From the NCBI GenBank assembly GCA_030589945.1, contig JAUUZN010000006.1:1-54258 (forward strand): a stretch of DNA of 54,258 nt. Reading direction: 5' to 3'. The translations under genes and the position numbers were made by a program. Positions 44,870 to 52,903 of the stretch are shown piece by piece. Below the pieces are notes generated by a model. The model had not been told where the DNA came from and searched no databases. It saw only the letters and a list, made by a program, of their open reading frames with translations. The DNA comes from Gammaproteobacteria bacterium (GTDB lineage Bacteria; Pseudomonadota; Gammaproteobacteria; Enterobacterales; GCA-2746155). Numbering within the stretch: position 1 is the first letter of the stretch; every line of letters starts with the position of its first letter.

Positions 44870-45841
44870 ATGAATAATAGACCTGATTACCGTGATATTT
44901 GTGAAGCTGCGATGCGACTCAAAGACAAAAGTATCTATACGGCTGTTTTGAGCAGCCCGAAGATCAATGAACAGGTTGGCTCAGAAGTCTTTTTTAAATG
45001 TGAAAATCAACAACACATTGGCGCCTTTAAATTTCGGGGTGCTTACAATGCAATTATTCAATTAAGTGATCTGCAGAAAAAAAATGGAGTCATCGCGTTC
45101 TCATCTGGTAACCATGCACAGGCTGTGGCTCGTGTCTGTCAGATGCTTGATATTAAAGCGACCATTATCATGCCCAACAATGCGCCTGATATAAAAAGGC
45201 GAGGAACTGAGATCTTGGGTGCCAACATTATTGAATATGATCCCTTAACTGAGAATCGTGAGACGATAGCGCAGCAAGTTAATGCAGATAATCGATTGTC
45301 ACTGATCCCACCTTTTAATCACCCCCATATTATTGCCGGTCAAGGTACTGCAGCCTATGAACTTGCCAGTGACGTTAAAAATTTAGATCAACTCCTTGCG
45401 CCCTGTGGTGGTGGTGGATTACTTTCTGGCACGGCCCTCGCGGTGAAAGGATTACAAGAAAATTGTGCCGTCATCGGTGTAGAGCCTGAAATGGCTGATG
45501 ATGCAACTCAGTCTTTTCAACAGGGTAAAATTATAACCATCGACTATCCTGATACAATTGCCGATGGAACCCAAACATTGAGTTTAGGTGAGATAACCTT
45601 TGGGCTCATTCAATCGCATGTTGATGACATGGTCACTGTGAGTGAAGCGATGATTAAAGAAGCTGTACGATTACTGTTCTACAATTTAAAGCAGGTAGTC
45701 GAACCCAGCGGCGCCTTGGGTTTGGCTGCGCTGTTAGAAAGGAAAACACCACCTGCAAACCGAGTAGGTGTTATCATCAGTGGTGGCAATATTGATGGTA
45801 AAATGATGCAAAAAATACTAGCCGAACCATCAATCACTTAA
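44870..45841 (+). CDS. PLP-dependent threonine/serine dehydratase (serine racemase-like)
   Basis: A 323-residue fold-type II PLP enzyme that should deaminate L-serine or L-threonine, or racemise serine, or act on 3-hydroxyaspartate. The PLP lysine is Lys54 in GAFKFRGAYNA, the cofactor-phosphate loop is APCGGGGLLSG, and SSGNHAQAVA and VVEPSGALGLAAL are typical. There is no regulatory ACT domain, unlike biosynthetic IlvA. The dgcN gene starts 28 bases downstream, so it likely belongs to a D-amino-acid catabolic transcript; the substrate cannot be fixed by sequence. Confidence 0.92.
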   Translation: MNNRPDYRDICEAAMRLKDKSIYTAVLSSPKINEQVGSEVFFKCENQQHIGAFKFRGAYNAIIQLSDLQKKNGVIAFSSGNHAQAVARVCQMLDIKATIIMPNNAPDIKRRGTEILGANIIEYDPLTENRETIAQQVNADNRLSLIPPFNHPHIIAGQGTAAYELASDVKNLDQLLAPCGGGGLLSGTALAVKGLQENCAVIGVEPEMADDATQSFQQGKIITIDYPDTIADGTQTLSLGEITFGLIQSHVDDMVTVSEAMIKEAVRLLFYNLKQVVEPSGALGLAALLERKTPPANRVGVIISGGNIDGKMMQKILAEPSIT

Positions 45842-45869
45842 ATTATGTACTTAGAAGGTCTCTAGAACA

Positions 45870-46871
45870 ATGGACATAAAGCCACCCTACTTATTATTCA
45901 TCGGTGACTCAATAGAACCCATGTCAATTAAACTTGCAACCAGTGTTTCCTATTGGAGGCCTGACCTTGCTCTTGCAGAGATGTCATTAGATGGCTGCTC
46001 AGTGACTACATCATTGCCAAAAATGGGAATTAAAGCCGCCAAACAACAGGGTGTAAAAACGTTTGTGCTAGGCCTTGTTAATAGTGGCGGTGCCATCGCA
46101 GAAAATTGGATACCATCTATTCTTGAAGCCATAGAGAATGGGATGGATATTGCAAGCGGTCTCCATCAAAGGCTGGATAGTTTTGAGCAGATTGCCCGTC
46201 ACGCCAAAAAGCATAATGTAAAGCTCATTGATGTACGACACCCAACTCAAACGTTTAATACCGGAACGGGTGAACCACGTTCTGGTAAACGATTATTGAC
46301 CGTGGGAACTGATTGTTCTTCAGGTAAGATGTACAGTGCGCTTGCAGTTCATCACGAGATGAAAAAGAGAAATATGTCCGTGTCATTTAAGGCAACAGGT
46401 CAGTGTGGAATTTTCATTGAGGGAAAAGGTATTGCTATTGATTGCGTGGTTTCTGATTTTATTTCTGGAGCAGTAGAGCAGTTAAGCCCCGAGACCGATC
46501 CGCAACAGTGGGATATTATTGAAGGTCAAGGTTCTCTCTATCATCCTGCATTTGCAGGAGTAAGTATGGGTCTTATCCATGGAGCACAACCCGATGCCTT
46601 AGTGTTATGCCATGTTGAAAATCGACAAACTATGCGCGGACTGAATCATAGAGAGCTTCCTTCAATTGAGCAGGTTATGGAATTAAACTTAATCGCTGCG
46701 CGTTTGACTAATCCGAAGGCAAAATTTATTGGTTTATCCATCAATACGTCCTCAATGACACAATCAGATGCACTTAAATTGTGCCAATCATATGAAGAGC
46801 AGTTTAATTTGCCCGCTGTTGACCCACTGCGAATGGGCGTCGGTAGATTAGTTGATCAGCTTAAAGAATAG
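45870..46871 (+). CDS. dgcN: D-glutamate N-acetyltransferase DgcN (DUF1611)
   Basis: A 333-residue protein of DUF1611, P-loop-containing, recently assigned in marine bacteria as the D-glutamate N-acetyltransferase DgcN. It has LTVGTDCSSGKMYSALAVH (the P-loop-like GTDCSSGK), SVSFKATGQCGIFIEGKGI, EGQGSLYHPAFAGVS and HVENRQTMRGL. The neighbouring dgcA codes for the partner N-acetyl-D-glutamate racemase, which supports the assignment strongly. AGAAGG precedes the ATG, and 39 bases separate it from dgcA. Confidence 0.88.
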   Translation: MDIKPPYLLFIGDSIEPMSIKLATSVSYWRPDLALAEMSLDGCSVTTSLPKMGIKAAKQQGVKTFVLGLVNSGGAIAENWIPSILEAIENGMDIASGLHQRLDSFEQIARHAKKHNVKLIDVRHPTQTFNTGTGEPRSGKRLLTVGTDCSSGKMYSALAVHHEMKKRNMSVSFKATGQCGIFIEGKGIAIDCVVSDFISGAVEQLSPETDPQQWDIIEGQGSLYHPAFAGVSMGLIHGAQPDALVLCHVENRQTMRGLNHRELPSIEQVMELNLIAARLTNPKAKFIGLSINTSSMTQSDALKLCQSYEEQFNLPAVDPLRMGVGRLVDQLKE

Positions 46872-46910
46872 ACATGTTTTTTAAGCAAATGTTTTAAGCA
46901 AAGGATTTGA

Positions 46911-47939
46911 GTGACATTTAAAATGACTGAAAAAATTATTACAGATATAAGCATCAACATTGTTGAAAAATCTTGGCCACTTGCCAATGAGTTTCGAATT
47001 TCTAGAGGGGTTAGAACCTCAACGGAAGTGCTTGAAATTAGCTTAAGCCAAGGATCTTATACGGGACATTCTGAAGCGGTGCCATACCCTCATTACGGTG
47101 AGAGTCTAGAATCGGTTGCTTCTCAAATTCTGTCGATGCAAGAATTACTTAAGACTGGGATCAGTAATCAGCAATTGATTCATGAGATGCCCTCCGGTGC
47201 TGCACGCAATGCTATTGACTGCGCTCTTTGGGATTTACGCGCGAAGATAGACAACTGTGCTGTACATGAAATGCTTCATTTCAAACATTTTTCTGGTGCG
47301 GTTACGGCTCAGACCCTGAGCATTAATACTCCTGAACTGATGGCTGGGGAGGCAGCAAAATTAAAAAATTGTCCACTGATCAAAGTAAAATTGGACGGGC
47401 AACATTCCATTGAAAGAATGACTGCTATCGCATTGGCGGCGCCAGATAGTCACTTTATTATTGACGCAAACGAAGCTTGGGATTTTGAGCAACTAAAGGC
47501 CTATGCTGAACAATTGGCCCAGTTGAATGTTGTGCTCATAGAACAACCACTTCCAGCAGATTCAGATAATGATTTAATTGGATACCAGTGTCCCGTTCCA
47601 ATTTGTGCTGATGAGTCAATTCATACCACAGCAGAAGTAGAAGATGTGGCACTTAAATATCAATTTATTAACATCAAGCTAGATAAATCAGGCGGTTTGA
47701 CTGAAGGTATCAATCTAATGAATTTAGCCCGGCAACACTCCTTAGGCGTAATGGTGGGTTGCATGGTTGGTACCTCTCTGTCGATGGCCCCCGCATCATT
47801 GATTGCAAGTTATGCCGATTTCATTGACTTGGATGGTCCTTCTCTCCTGGCAAAAGATGTAGCACATGGCTTTTCCTTTCTCAACGGCAGGATCAGTGCT
47901 CTAGACTCAAGACTCTGGGGTGGAGCGCGGACTCTCTAA
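46911..47939 (+). CDS. dgcA: N-acetyl-D-glutamate racemase DgcA (enolase superfamily)
   Basis: A 342-residue enolase-superfamily enzyme related to L-Ala-D/L-Glu epimerases; beside dgcN it is best read as DgcA, which racemises N-acetyl-D-glutamate to the L form. The acid-base lysines are in IKVKLD and NIKLDKSGG, and the metal ligands in IIDANEAW, LIEQPL and ICADES. The GTG start (46911) has AAGGA five bases upstream; the ATG at 46923 is too far from it. Dipeptide epimerase activity remains the alternative. Confidence 0.88.
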   Translation: MTFKMTEKIITDISINIVEKSWPLANEFRISRGVRTSTEVLEISLSQGSYTGHSEAVPYPHYGESLESVASQILSMQELLKTGISNQQLIHEMPSGAARNAIDCALWDLRAKIDNCAVHEMLHFKHFSGAVTAQTLSINTPELMAGEAAKLKNCPLIKVKLDGQHSIERMTAIALAAPDSHFIIDANEAWDFEQLKAYAEQLAQLNVVLIEQPLPADSDNDLIGYQCPVPICADESIHTTAEVEDVALKYQFINIKLDKSGGLTEGINLMNLARQHSLGVMVGCMVGTSLSMAPASLIASYADFIDLDGPSLLAKDVAHGFSFLNGRISALDSRLWGGARTL

Positions 47940-47978
47940 TTTCATTCCAAAACTTTAGAAAATGTTAAAAAACAATTT

Positions 47979-48036
47979 GTAAAGTTTACACTGTGAAATT
48001 TTTAGAGTGAAATTATGCAGATATAAAGTTTACACT
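47979..48036. promoter_or_regulatory. Repeated AAAGTTTACACT element upstream of malate synthase G
   Basis: AAAGTTTACACT occurs at 47981-47992 and again at 48025-48036, 44 bases apart (about four helical turns). The first copy is embedded in the inverted repeat GTAAA-G-TTTAC (47979-47989). It lies 100-160 bases before the malate synthase start and has the character of a paired operator. The regulator is unknown. Confidence 0.5.
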
Positions 48037-48140
48037 TCCTTTTGTGCAACAGAATTAAACAAATAACTAAACAAATAATATGAACAAAAAGGAGTCTAAA
48101 TTATTGCAACTAAGATAGACTGGTATTTAAGGTATAAACC

Positions 48141-50357
48141 ATGAACGTGCCACAAGAGAAACATTGCCATATGAATCAAGATTTTTATAACTTTTTAGAG
48201 ACTGAGGTTTTACCTCATAGTTCATTAGACTCTACCAAATTTTGGAATGATTTCAAACAGTTAGTTGCTGATTTGACGCCAATCAATCAGGCTTTGTTGC
48301 AGACAAGAAATACTCTACAAAATCAAATTAATAATTGGCACATTGAACACCGAGAAACTGGCTTTGATCAAAAAAGTTATACTGACTTCCTATATGAAAT
48401 TGGTTATATCACTCCAGAAGTAGCTCCCTTTAACATTGAAACGGCAGATGTAGACCCTGAAATTTCTAAAATTGCCGGTCCACAATTGGTGGTACCCGTT
48501 AACAACGCGAGATTTGCCATTAATGCTGCAAACGCTCGTTGGGGTTCTCTCTATGATGTTCTTTATGGAACCGATGTTATACCGCTAGATGAAGGTCTCA
48601 GGCCTGGCCGAACTCATAATGTAGAACGTGCAAAGCTTGTGTACGCCTATTCAAAAGAATTTCTTGATCAGACGTTTCCTCTAAAAACAGGGTCACATAC
48701 AGATGCTGTTGATTATCATATTGTAGATGGCAAACTGCTGGTGACCTTTCAAGATGGTACCGAGTCAATACTTGTCGAAGAAAATCAGGCCATTGGTTAC
48801 CAAGGTCCGAGTATCTTACCGACTTCAATATTACTCATCCAAAATGAACTACAGGTAGAAATTATTTTTGATGCTGAGGGCGATAACGGCTCTGTTGATC
48901 CTGCTGGTATCAATGACATTCAAATAGAATCTGCAGTGACCACCATCATGGATTTTGAAGATGCCATTGCAGCAGTTGATGCCGAAGATAAAATTTTAGT
49001 TTATAAAAATTGGATGGGTTTGTTACAGGGTACGCTTGAATCAACGTTCACCAAAAATGGTGTGGAGATAAACCGTACAATCAACATTGAGAAAACCTTT
49101 AAGGATCTGCACGGAGACGAATTTAGTATTTCATCGCGCTCTTTGCTCATTGCCCGAAACGTTGGTCATTTAATGGACACGGAGTTGATGCTAGATGCTG
49201 AGGGAAAGTATGCACCTGAGGGTATTATCGACGCAGTCGTCACTGCACTAATTGCCTCTATTAATCTCGATAATGAAAAGGCACAATTAAAAAATAGTCA
49301 ATTTAATAGCATTTATATTGCTAAGCCTAAAATGCACGGTGTGGAAGAGGTCGAGTTTACTTGTTATCTCTTTGAGAGAGTTGAACAGATGTTAAATCTG
49401 GCACCAAACACCATTAAGTTGGGGCTCATGGACGAGGAGCGTCGTACCACTGTTAATTTGAAAGAATGTATACGAGCTGCAAAAGAACGGATTGTCTTTA
49501 TTAACACCGGTTTGTTAGACCGTACTGGAGATGAAATTCATACCAGTATGGAGGCGGGTGCATTTTTGCCTAAAGAGCAACTCATCGAACAGAACTGGGC
49601 TCGGGCCTATGAACAACGAAATGTTGATCTTGGTTTGGCCTGTGGATTTCAAGGACGAGCACAAATTGGCAAAGGCATGTGGGCTCAGCCAGATGAGATG
49701 GCGAAGTTGATGAAGGAAAAAATAAAACATCCCCAATCTGGAGCTAACTGTGCTTTGGTGCCATCACCATCGGCAGCAACTTTACATGCGCTGCATTATC
49801 ATCAGGTAAATGTATTTGATGTTCAGACAGGTTTACAAAACAGAGAGATGGTTAACTTTGATGATCTTTTAGAATTGCCTCTGATGAGAAAAGGACACAG
49901 TCTCTCTCAGCACAATGTTGAGGTTGAGTTGGAAAATAACATTCAGGGTATTTTAGGCTATGTGGTACGTTGGATTGAGATGGGTATTGGTGTTTCAAAA
50001 GTTCTTGATTATCATCATGTGGGTCTCATGGAAGATCGCTCAACCATTCGAATTTCTAGCCAGCATATTAGCAATTGGATTCACCATAATATTTGCTCTA
50101 AACAGCAGGTTGAAAATACTTTAAGATACATGGCATTGGTCGTTGATCGCTTGAACAAGAAGACTAAAGGTTATATTCCCATGGGTCCAAATGTTGAGTC
50201 ATCCTTCGCTTATAAAGCAGCTTATGAATTAATATTCAAAGGTCGAGAGCAACCCAATGGTTATACTGAACCTGTGCTACACCATTATCGCAATGCCTGT
50301 AAAGCGGTCGCTCGCAAGAAAAATAATCTCAACGATGCTTCTTATACAGGCGATTAA
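48141..50357 (+). CDS. glcB: Malate synthase G
   Basis: Condenses glyoxylate with acetyl-CoA to malate in the glyoxylate bypass or glycolate use. At 738 residues it is the G isoform (E. coli GlcB 723). Conserved segments include GPQLVVPVNNARFAINAANA, RWGSLYDVLYGTD, ILVYKNWMGLLQGTLE, KPKMHGVEEV, GLMDEERRT and the catalytic-base region LMEDRST with Asp632 (E. coli Asp631). The ATG at 48141, with AAGG eight bases upstream, is chosen over Met11. Isocitrate lyase is not in the window. The 3' end overlaps a convergent GST-like gene by 29 bases. Confidence 0.97.
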   Translation: MNVPQEKHCHMNQDFYNFLETEVLPHSSLDSTKFWNDFKQLVADLTPINQALLQTRNTLQNQINNWHIEHRETGFDQKSYTDFLYEIGYITPEVAPFNIETADVDPEISKIAGPQLVVPVNNARFAINAANARWGSLYDVLYGTDVIPLDEGLRPGRTHNVERAKLVYAYSKEFLDQTFPLKTGSHTDAVDYHIVDGKLLVTFQDGTESILVEENQAIGYQGPSILPTSILLIQNELQVEIIFDAEGDNGSVDPAGINDIQIESAVTTIMDFEDAIAAVDAEDKILVYKNWMGLLQGTLESTFTKNGVEINRTINIEKTFKDLHGDEFSISSRSLLIARNVGHLMDTELMLDAEGKYAPEGIIDAVVTALIASINLDNEKAQLKNSQFNSIYIAKPKMHGVEEVEFTCYLFERVEQMLNLAPNTIKLGLMDEERRTTVNLKECIRAAKERIVFINTGLLDRTGDEIHTSMEAGAFLPKEQLIEQNWARAYEQRNVDLGLACGFQGRAQIGKGMWAQPDEMAKLMKEKIKHPQSGANCALVPSPSAATLHALHYHQVNVFDVQTGLQNREMVNFDDLLELPLMRKGHSLSQHNVEVELENNIQGILGYVVRWIEMGIGVSKVLDYHHVGLMEDRSTIRISSQHISNWIHHNICSKQQVENTLRYMALVVDRLNKKTKGYIPMGPNVESSFAYKAAYELIFKGREQPNGYTEPVLHHYRNACKAVARKKNNLNDASYTGD

Positions 50358-51054
50358 CCCAAGTAAGATCCCCTGAAACATCATCGATAAAATCAGTGAG
50401 GTCTGAAGGTAATTCTTCTGGCCAATCTAAGCCATACTCTTCTTGCATGGTGATGGGCGCAAGTAATGCCGCAGCGGTTAGATCGGCGCGACTGAATTGG
50501 TCAGCCACTAGATAATTATGTTGTTGATAGTGCTTGGTTAACTTTTCTATGGCTGTGACAAGCTTTTCTTTTGCCTCTTTAGCAGTCTCATCATTAATCT
50601 TCATGAAGTGTCTCATGGCTTTTCTGATTTTAGGAAAGGCAACGGCGAGATATAAATTAGCATACCAGGGACCCTGATGCGCAAAGAAGGGTTTAACAAT
50701 TTCAGGGTGTTCAAGAAGAATATGATAAAGGCAAAGTCGAACGGTTACACCGATTTCTTTCTCAAGATAGGCTTCCCATTCAAGAGCCTGCGCTTTTTCA
50801 ACATCGTCAGTAGGTGTTAGTGCATCATTGGGAAACTGTTCGTCCAGATAACCAATAATTTCAGTTGAACCCTGAACAAATTTTCCAAGGTCATCAATGG
50901 CAGGTACGGAGGAACGAAATCCTAGTTTTTCCATTTGTTTGATGTGTAACCCAGGGACTAAGTTAATCACATCATGATCGATTGATTTGTAATCAAGCGC
51001 CCATCGAATTTTTTCACAAAAATGAGAGATAGGAAATTGGTAGAGTTTAATCAT
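50329..51054 (-). CDS. Glutathione S-transferase-like protein with CxxxxW-type N-domain
   Basis: A 241-residue GST-fold protein. The thioredoxin-like N-domain has LYQFPISHFCEKIRWAL (Cys13 at the active-site position), SSVPAIDD (cis-proline) and QGSTEIIGYLDEQFP; the C-domain (about 90-235) is helical with DQFSRADLTAAALLAP. The cysteine suggests glutathione-dependent thiol exchange rather than classical transferase activity. No Shine-Dalgarno is evident. It is not closely related to the YibF-like GST at 25149. Confidence 0.88.
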   Translation of the reverse strand: MIKLYQFPISHFCEKIRWALDYKSIDHDVINLVPGLHIKQMEKLGFRSSVPAIDDLGKFVQGSTEIIGYLDEQFPNDALTPTDDVEKAQALEWEAYLEKEIGVTVRLCLYHILLEHPEIVKPFFAHQGPWYANLYLAVAFPKIRKAMRHFMKINDETAKEAKEKLVTAIEKLTKHYQQHNYLVADQFSRADLTAAALLAPITMQEEYGLDWPEELPSDLTDFIDDVSGDLTWVNRLYKKHR

Positions 51055-51286
51055 ATTTTATACTTACAAGTGTATTTAAATTTATGTATTGAATAATTTT
51101 GGTTGATATATAGGGCGTTAGAGTAGAGATTCATTCTAAAAATGTCTAGTGATTAGGCTTTGAAAAGAGACCTATACCGCAATTACTTGAGTTAATTTAT
51201 ACCAATCTACCTAATAAGGTAATATACCCCTAACAATCAATTCAGCTATACTGCTTTTCTGCAATTTGTTTCGGAGATTTACAGAT

Positions 51287-52903
51287 TTGAAAAAGTATGA
51301 TGCCATAGTAATAGGTGCCGGACATAACGGGTTAACCAATGCCGCATATCTTGCAAAGGCTGGTCTGAGTGTGTTGGTTTTAGAGCGCAATGGATACATA
51401 GGTGGCGCGACAGTCAGTCGTGAGCTCCATAAAGATTGGACCTATTCTAATTGCTCTTATGTCTGCAGCTTACTTAGACCGGAAATCACCCGTGATCTAG
51501 AGCTTCCAAGACATGGCTTACAGGTTGTCCCTTATGGTGGCGGCGTTACCTTTATGGAAAATGGTGATTATTTGGGCGGTTATGCTGATCCAGGTCGTCA
51601 TTACCGAGAACTGGCACGTCATTCGGTACGCGATGCTAATGCCTACGATCGCTATGCTGCCGATGTGATGAAACAAACACGCTTAATTAGACCATTTCTT
51701 ATGCGTACTCCTCCGGATCCAACCTCTCTAAAATATCGTGATTTGAAAGAGATGTCAGTACTTGCCAATGCCTTTAAAGAAATGGGTGAGCAGGGACTCA
51801 TGGAGACTTTAAGATTCTGGACTAAAAGTGTTGCCGAATATCTCGATGAATATTTTGAAACCGATGTTATAAAAGCTAATCTTGCTGGAACGGGAACCAT
51901 TGGAACTGCACTGGGTGTTTATTCGCCAGGAACGGCCTATGTATTGTTACATCATTATATGGGCGATGTTGACGGTACCGTTGGCGCCTGGGGTTTTGCA
52001 AGAGGCGGAATGGGTGCAATTGCCGATGCATTAGCAAAATCATTTTTGTCCTTTGGAGGCGAAATTCTTTGTGATGCCGATGTGGAACAAATCATCGTTA
52101 AAAATGGCGTTACACAGGGAGTTGCTCTTAAAAATGGTCGCGAGTATATGGCCGATGTTGTGGTCTCAAACCTTGATCCTAAAAGAACGTTCCTCGATAT
52201 CATGTCACCTTCCGATCTGCCGGCTGATGTGGTAACAAAGGCTAAGAATTTTAAAATTAGAGGGTCTTCAGGAAAGCTCAATATTGCCCTAGATGGACTA
52301 CCAACGTTTACCGCGCTGCCTAAAAACAGTCCTCTAATGTACGGTGATATGCATTTTACTGATTCTCTAGAGCGTTTAGAACGTGCCTATGACGATTGGA
52401 AGGACGAAACCTGGTCGAAAGATCCCTATATGGACATGTTGATCCCATCAATGACCGATCCTACTTTAGCACCTCCAGGGAAGCACATGATGGTGGCCTT
52501 CGTGCAATATGCTCCACCAAAAATTGCCGGTCGTGAATGGACCGATGAAGATCGCGATGGTTTTGCGAAATCGGTGATCGATCAAATATCAAATTATAGT
52601 CCTGATTTTAAAGATTTAATCTTACACTGCGAAGTGAGGACACCAAGGGAACTTGAGGCTGAGGTTGGTTTGACTGAAGGTAATATTTTCCAAGGAGAGT
52701 TAACCTTCGATCAACTGTTATTCAATCGCCCTTTTCCTGGGTATGCTCAATATCGTGGCCCAGTGCAAGGGATGTACATGTGTGGCTCAGGAACTCATCC
52801 CGGAGGTGGCGTAATGGCTGCCCCCGGTGCAAATGCTGCACGAGAGATCTTGAAAGACTTACGACTCTCCAATACCGTACCAGGGAGTTATGCCGATGAC
52901 TGA
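51287..52903 (+). CDS. Phytoene-dehydrogenase-like FAD protein (PYROXD2-type), first of a tandem pair
   Basis: A 538-residue flavoprotein of the phytoene desaturase/CrtI-like amine-oxidase superfamily, resembling human PYROXD2. The FAD site is DAIVIGAGHNGLTNAAYLAK, with VLVLERNGYIGGATVSRE behind it, and the C-terminal MYMCGSGTHPGGGVMAAPGA closes it. There is no other carotenoid gene nearby, so carotenoid desaturation is unlikely; the substrate is unknown. The start is probably TTG at 51287, ten bases after GGAG; an in-frame TTG at 51266 would add seven residues. The next gene overlaps its stop by 8 bases. Confidence 0.88.
   Translation: MKKYDAIVIGAGHNGLTNAAYLAKAGLSVLVLERNGYIGGATVSRELHKDWTYSNCSYVCSLLRPEITRDLELPRHGLQVVPYGGGVTFMENGDYLGGYADPGRHYRELARHSVRDANAYDRYAADVMKQTRLIRPFLMRTPPDPTSLKYRDLKEMSVLANAFKEMGEQGLMETLRFWTKSVAEYLDEYFETDVIKANLAGTGTIGTALGVYSPGTAYVLLHHYMGDVDGTVGAWGFARGGMGAIADALAKSFLSFGGEILCDADVEQIIVKNGVTQGVALKNGREYMADVVVSNLDPKRTFLDIMSPSDLPADVVTKAKNFKIRGSSGKLNIALDGLPTFTALPKNSPLMYGDMHFTDSLERLERAYDDWKDETWSKDPYMDMLIPSMTDPTLAPPGKHMMVAFVQYAPPKIAGREWTDEDRDGFAKSVIDQISNYSPDFKDLILHCEVRTPRELEAEVGLTEGNIFQGELTFDQLLFNRPFPGYAQYRGPVQGMYMCGSGTHPGGGVMAAPGANAAREILKDLRLSNTVPGSYADD

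Noticed and set aside
48598-48828. 76-codon minus-strand frame within malate synthase G
   Set aside because: Shadow of a strongly conserved enzyme.
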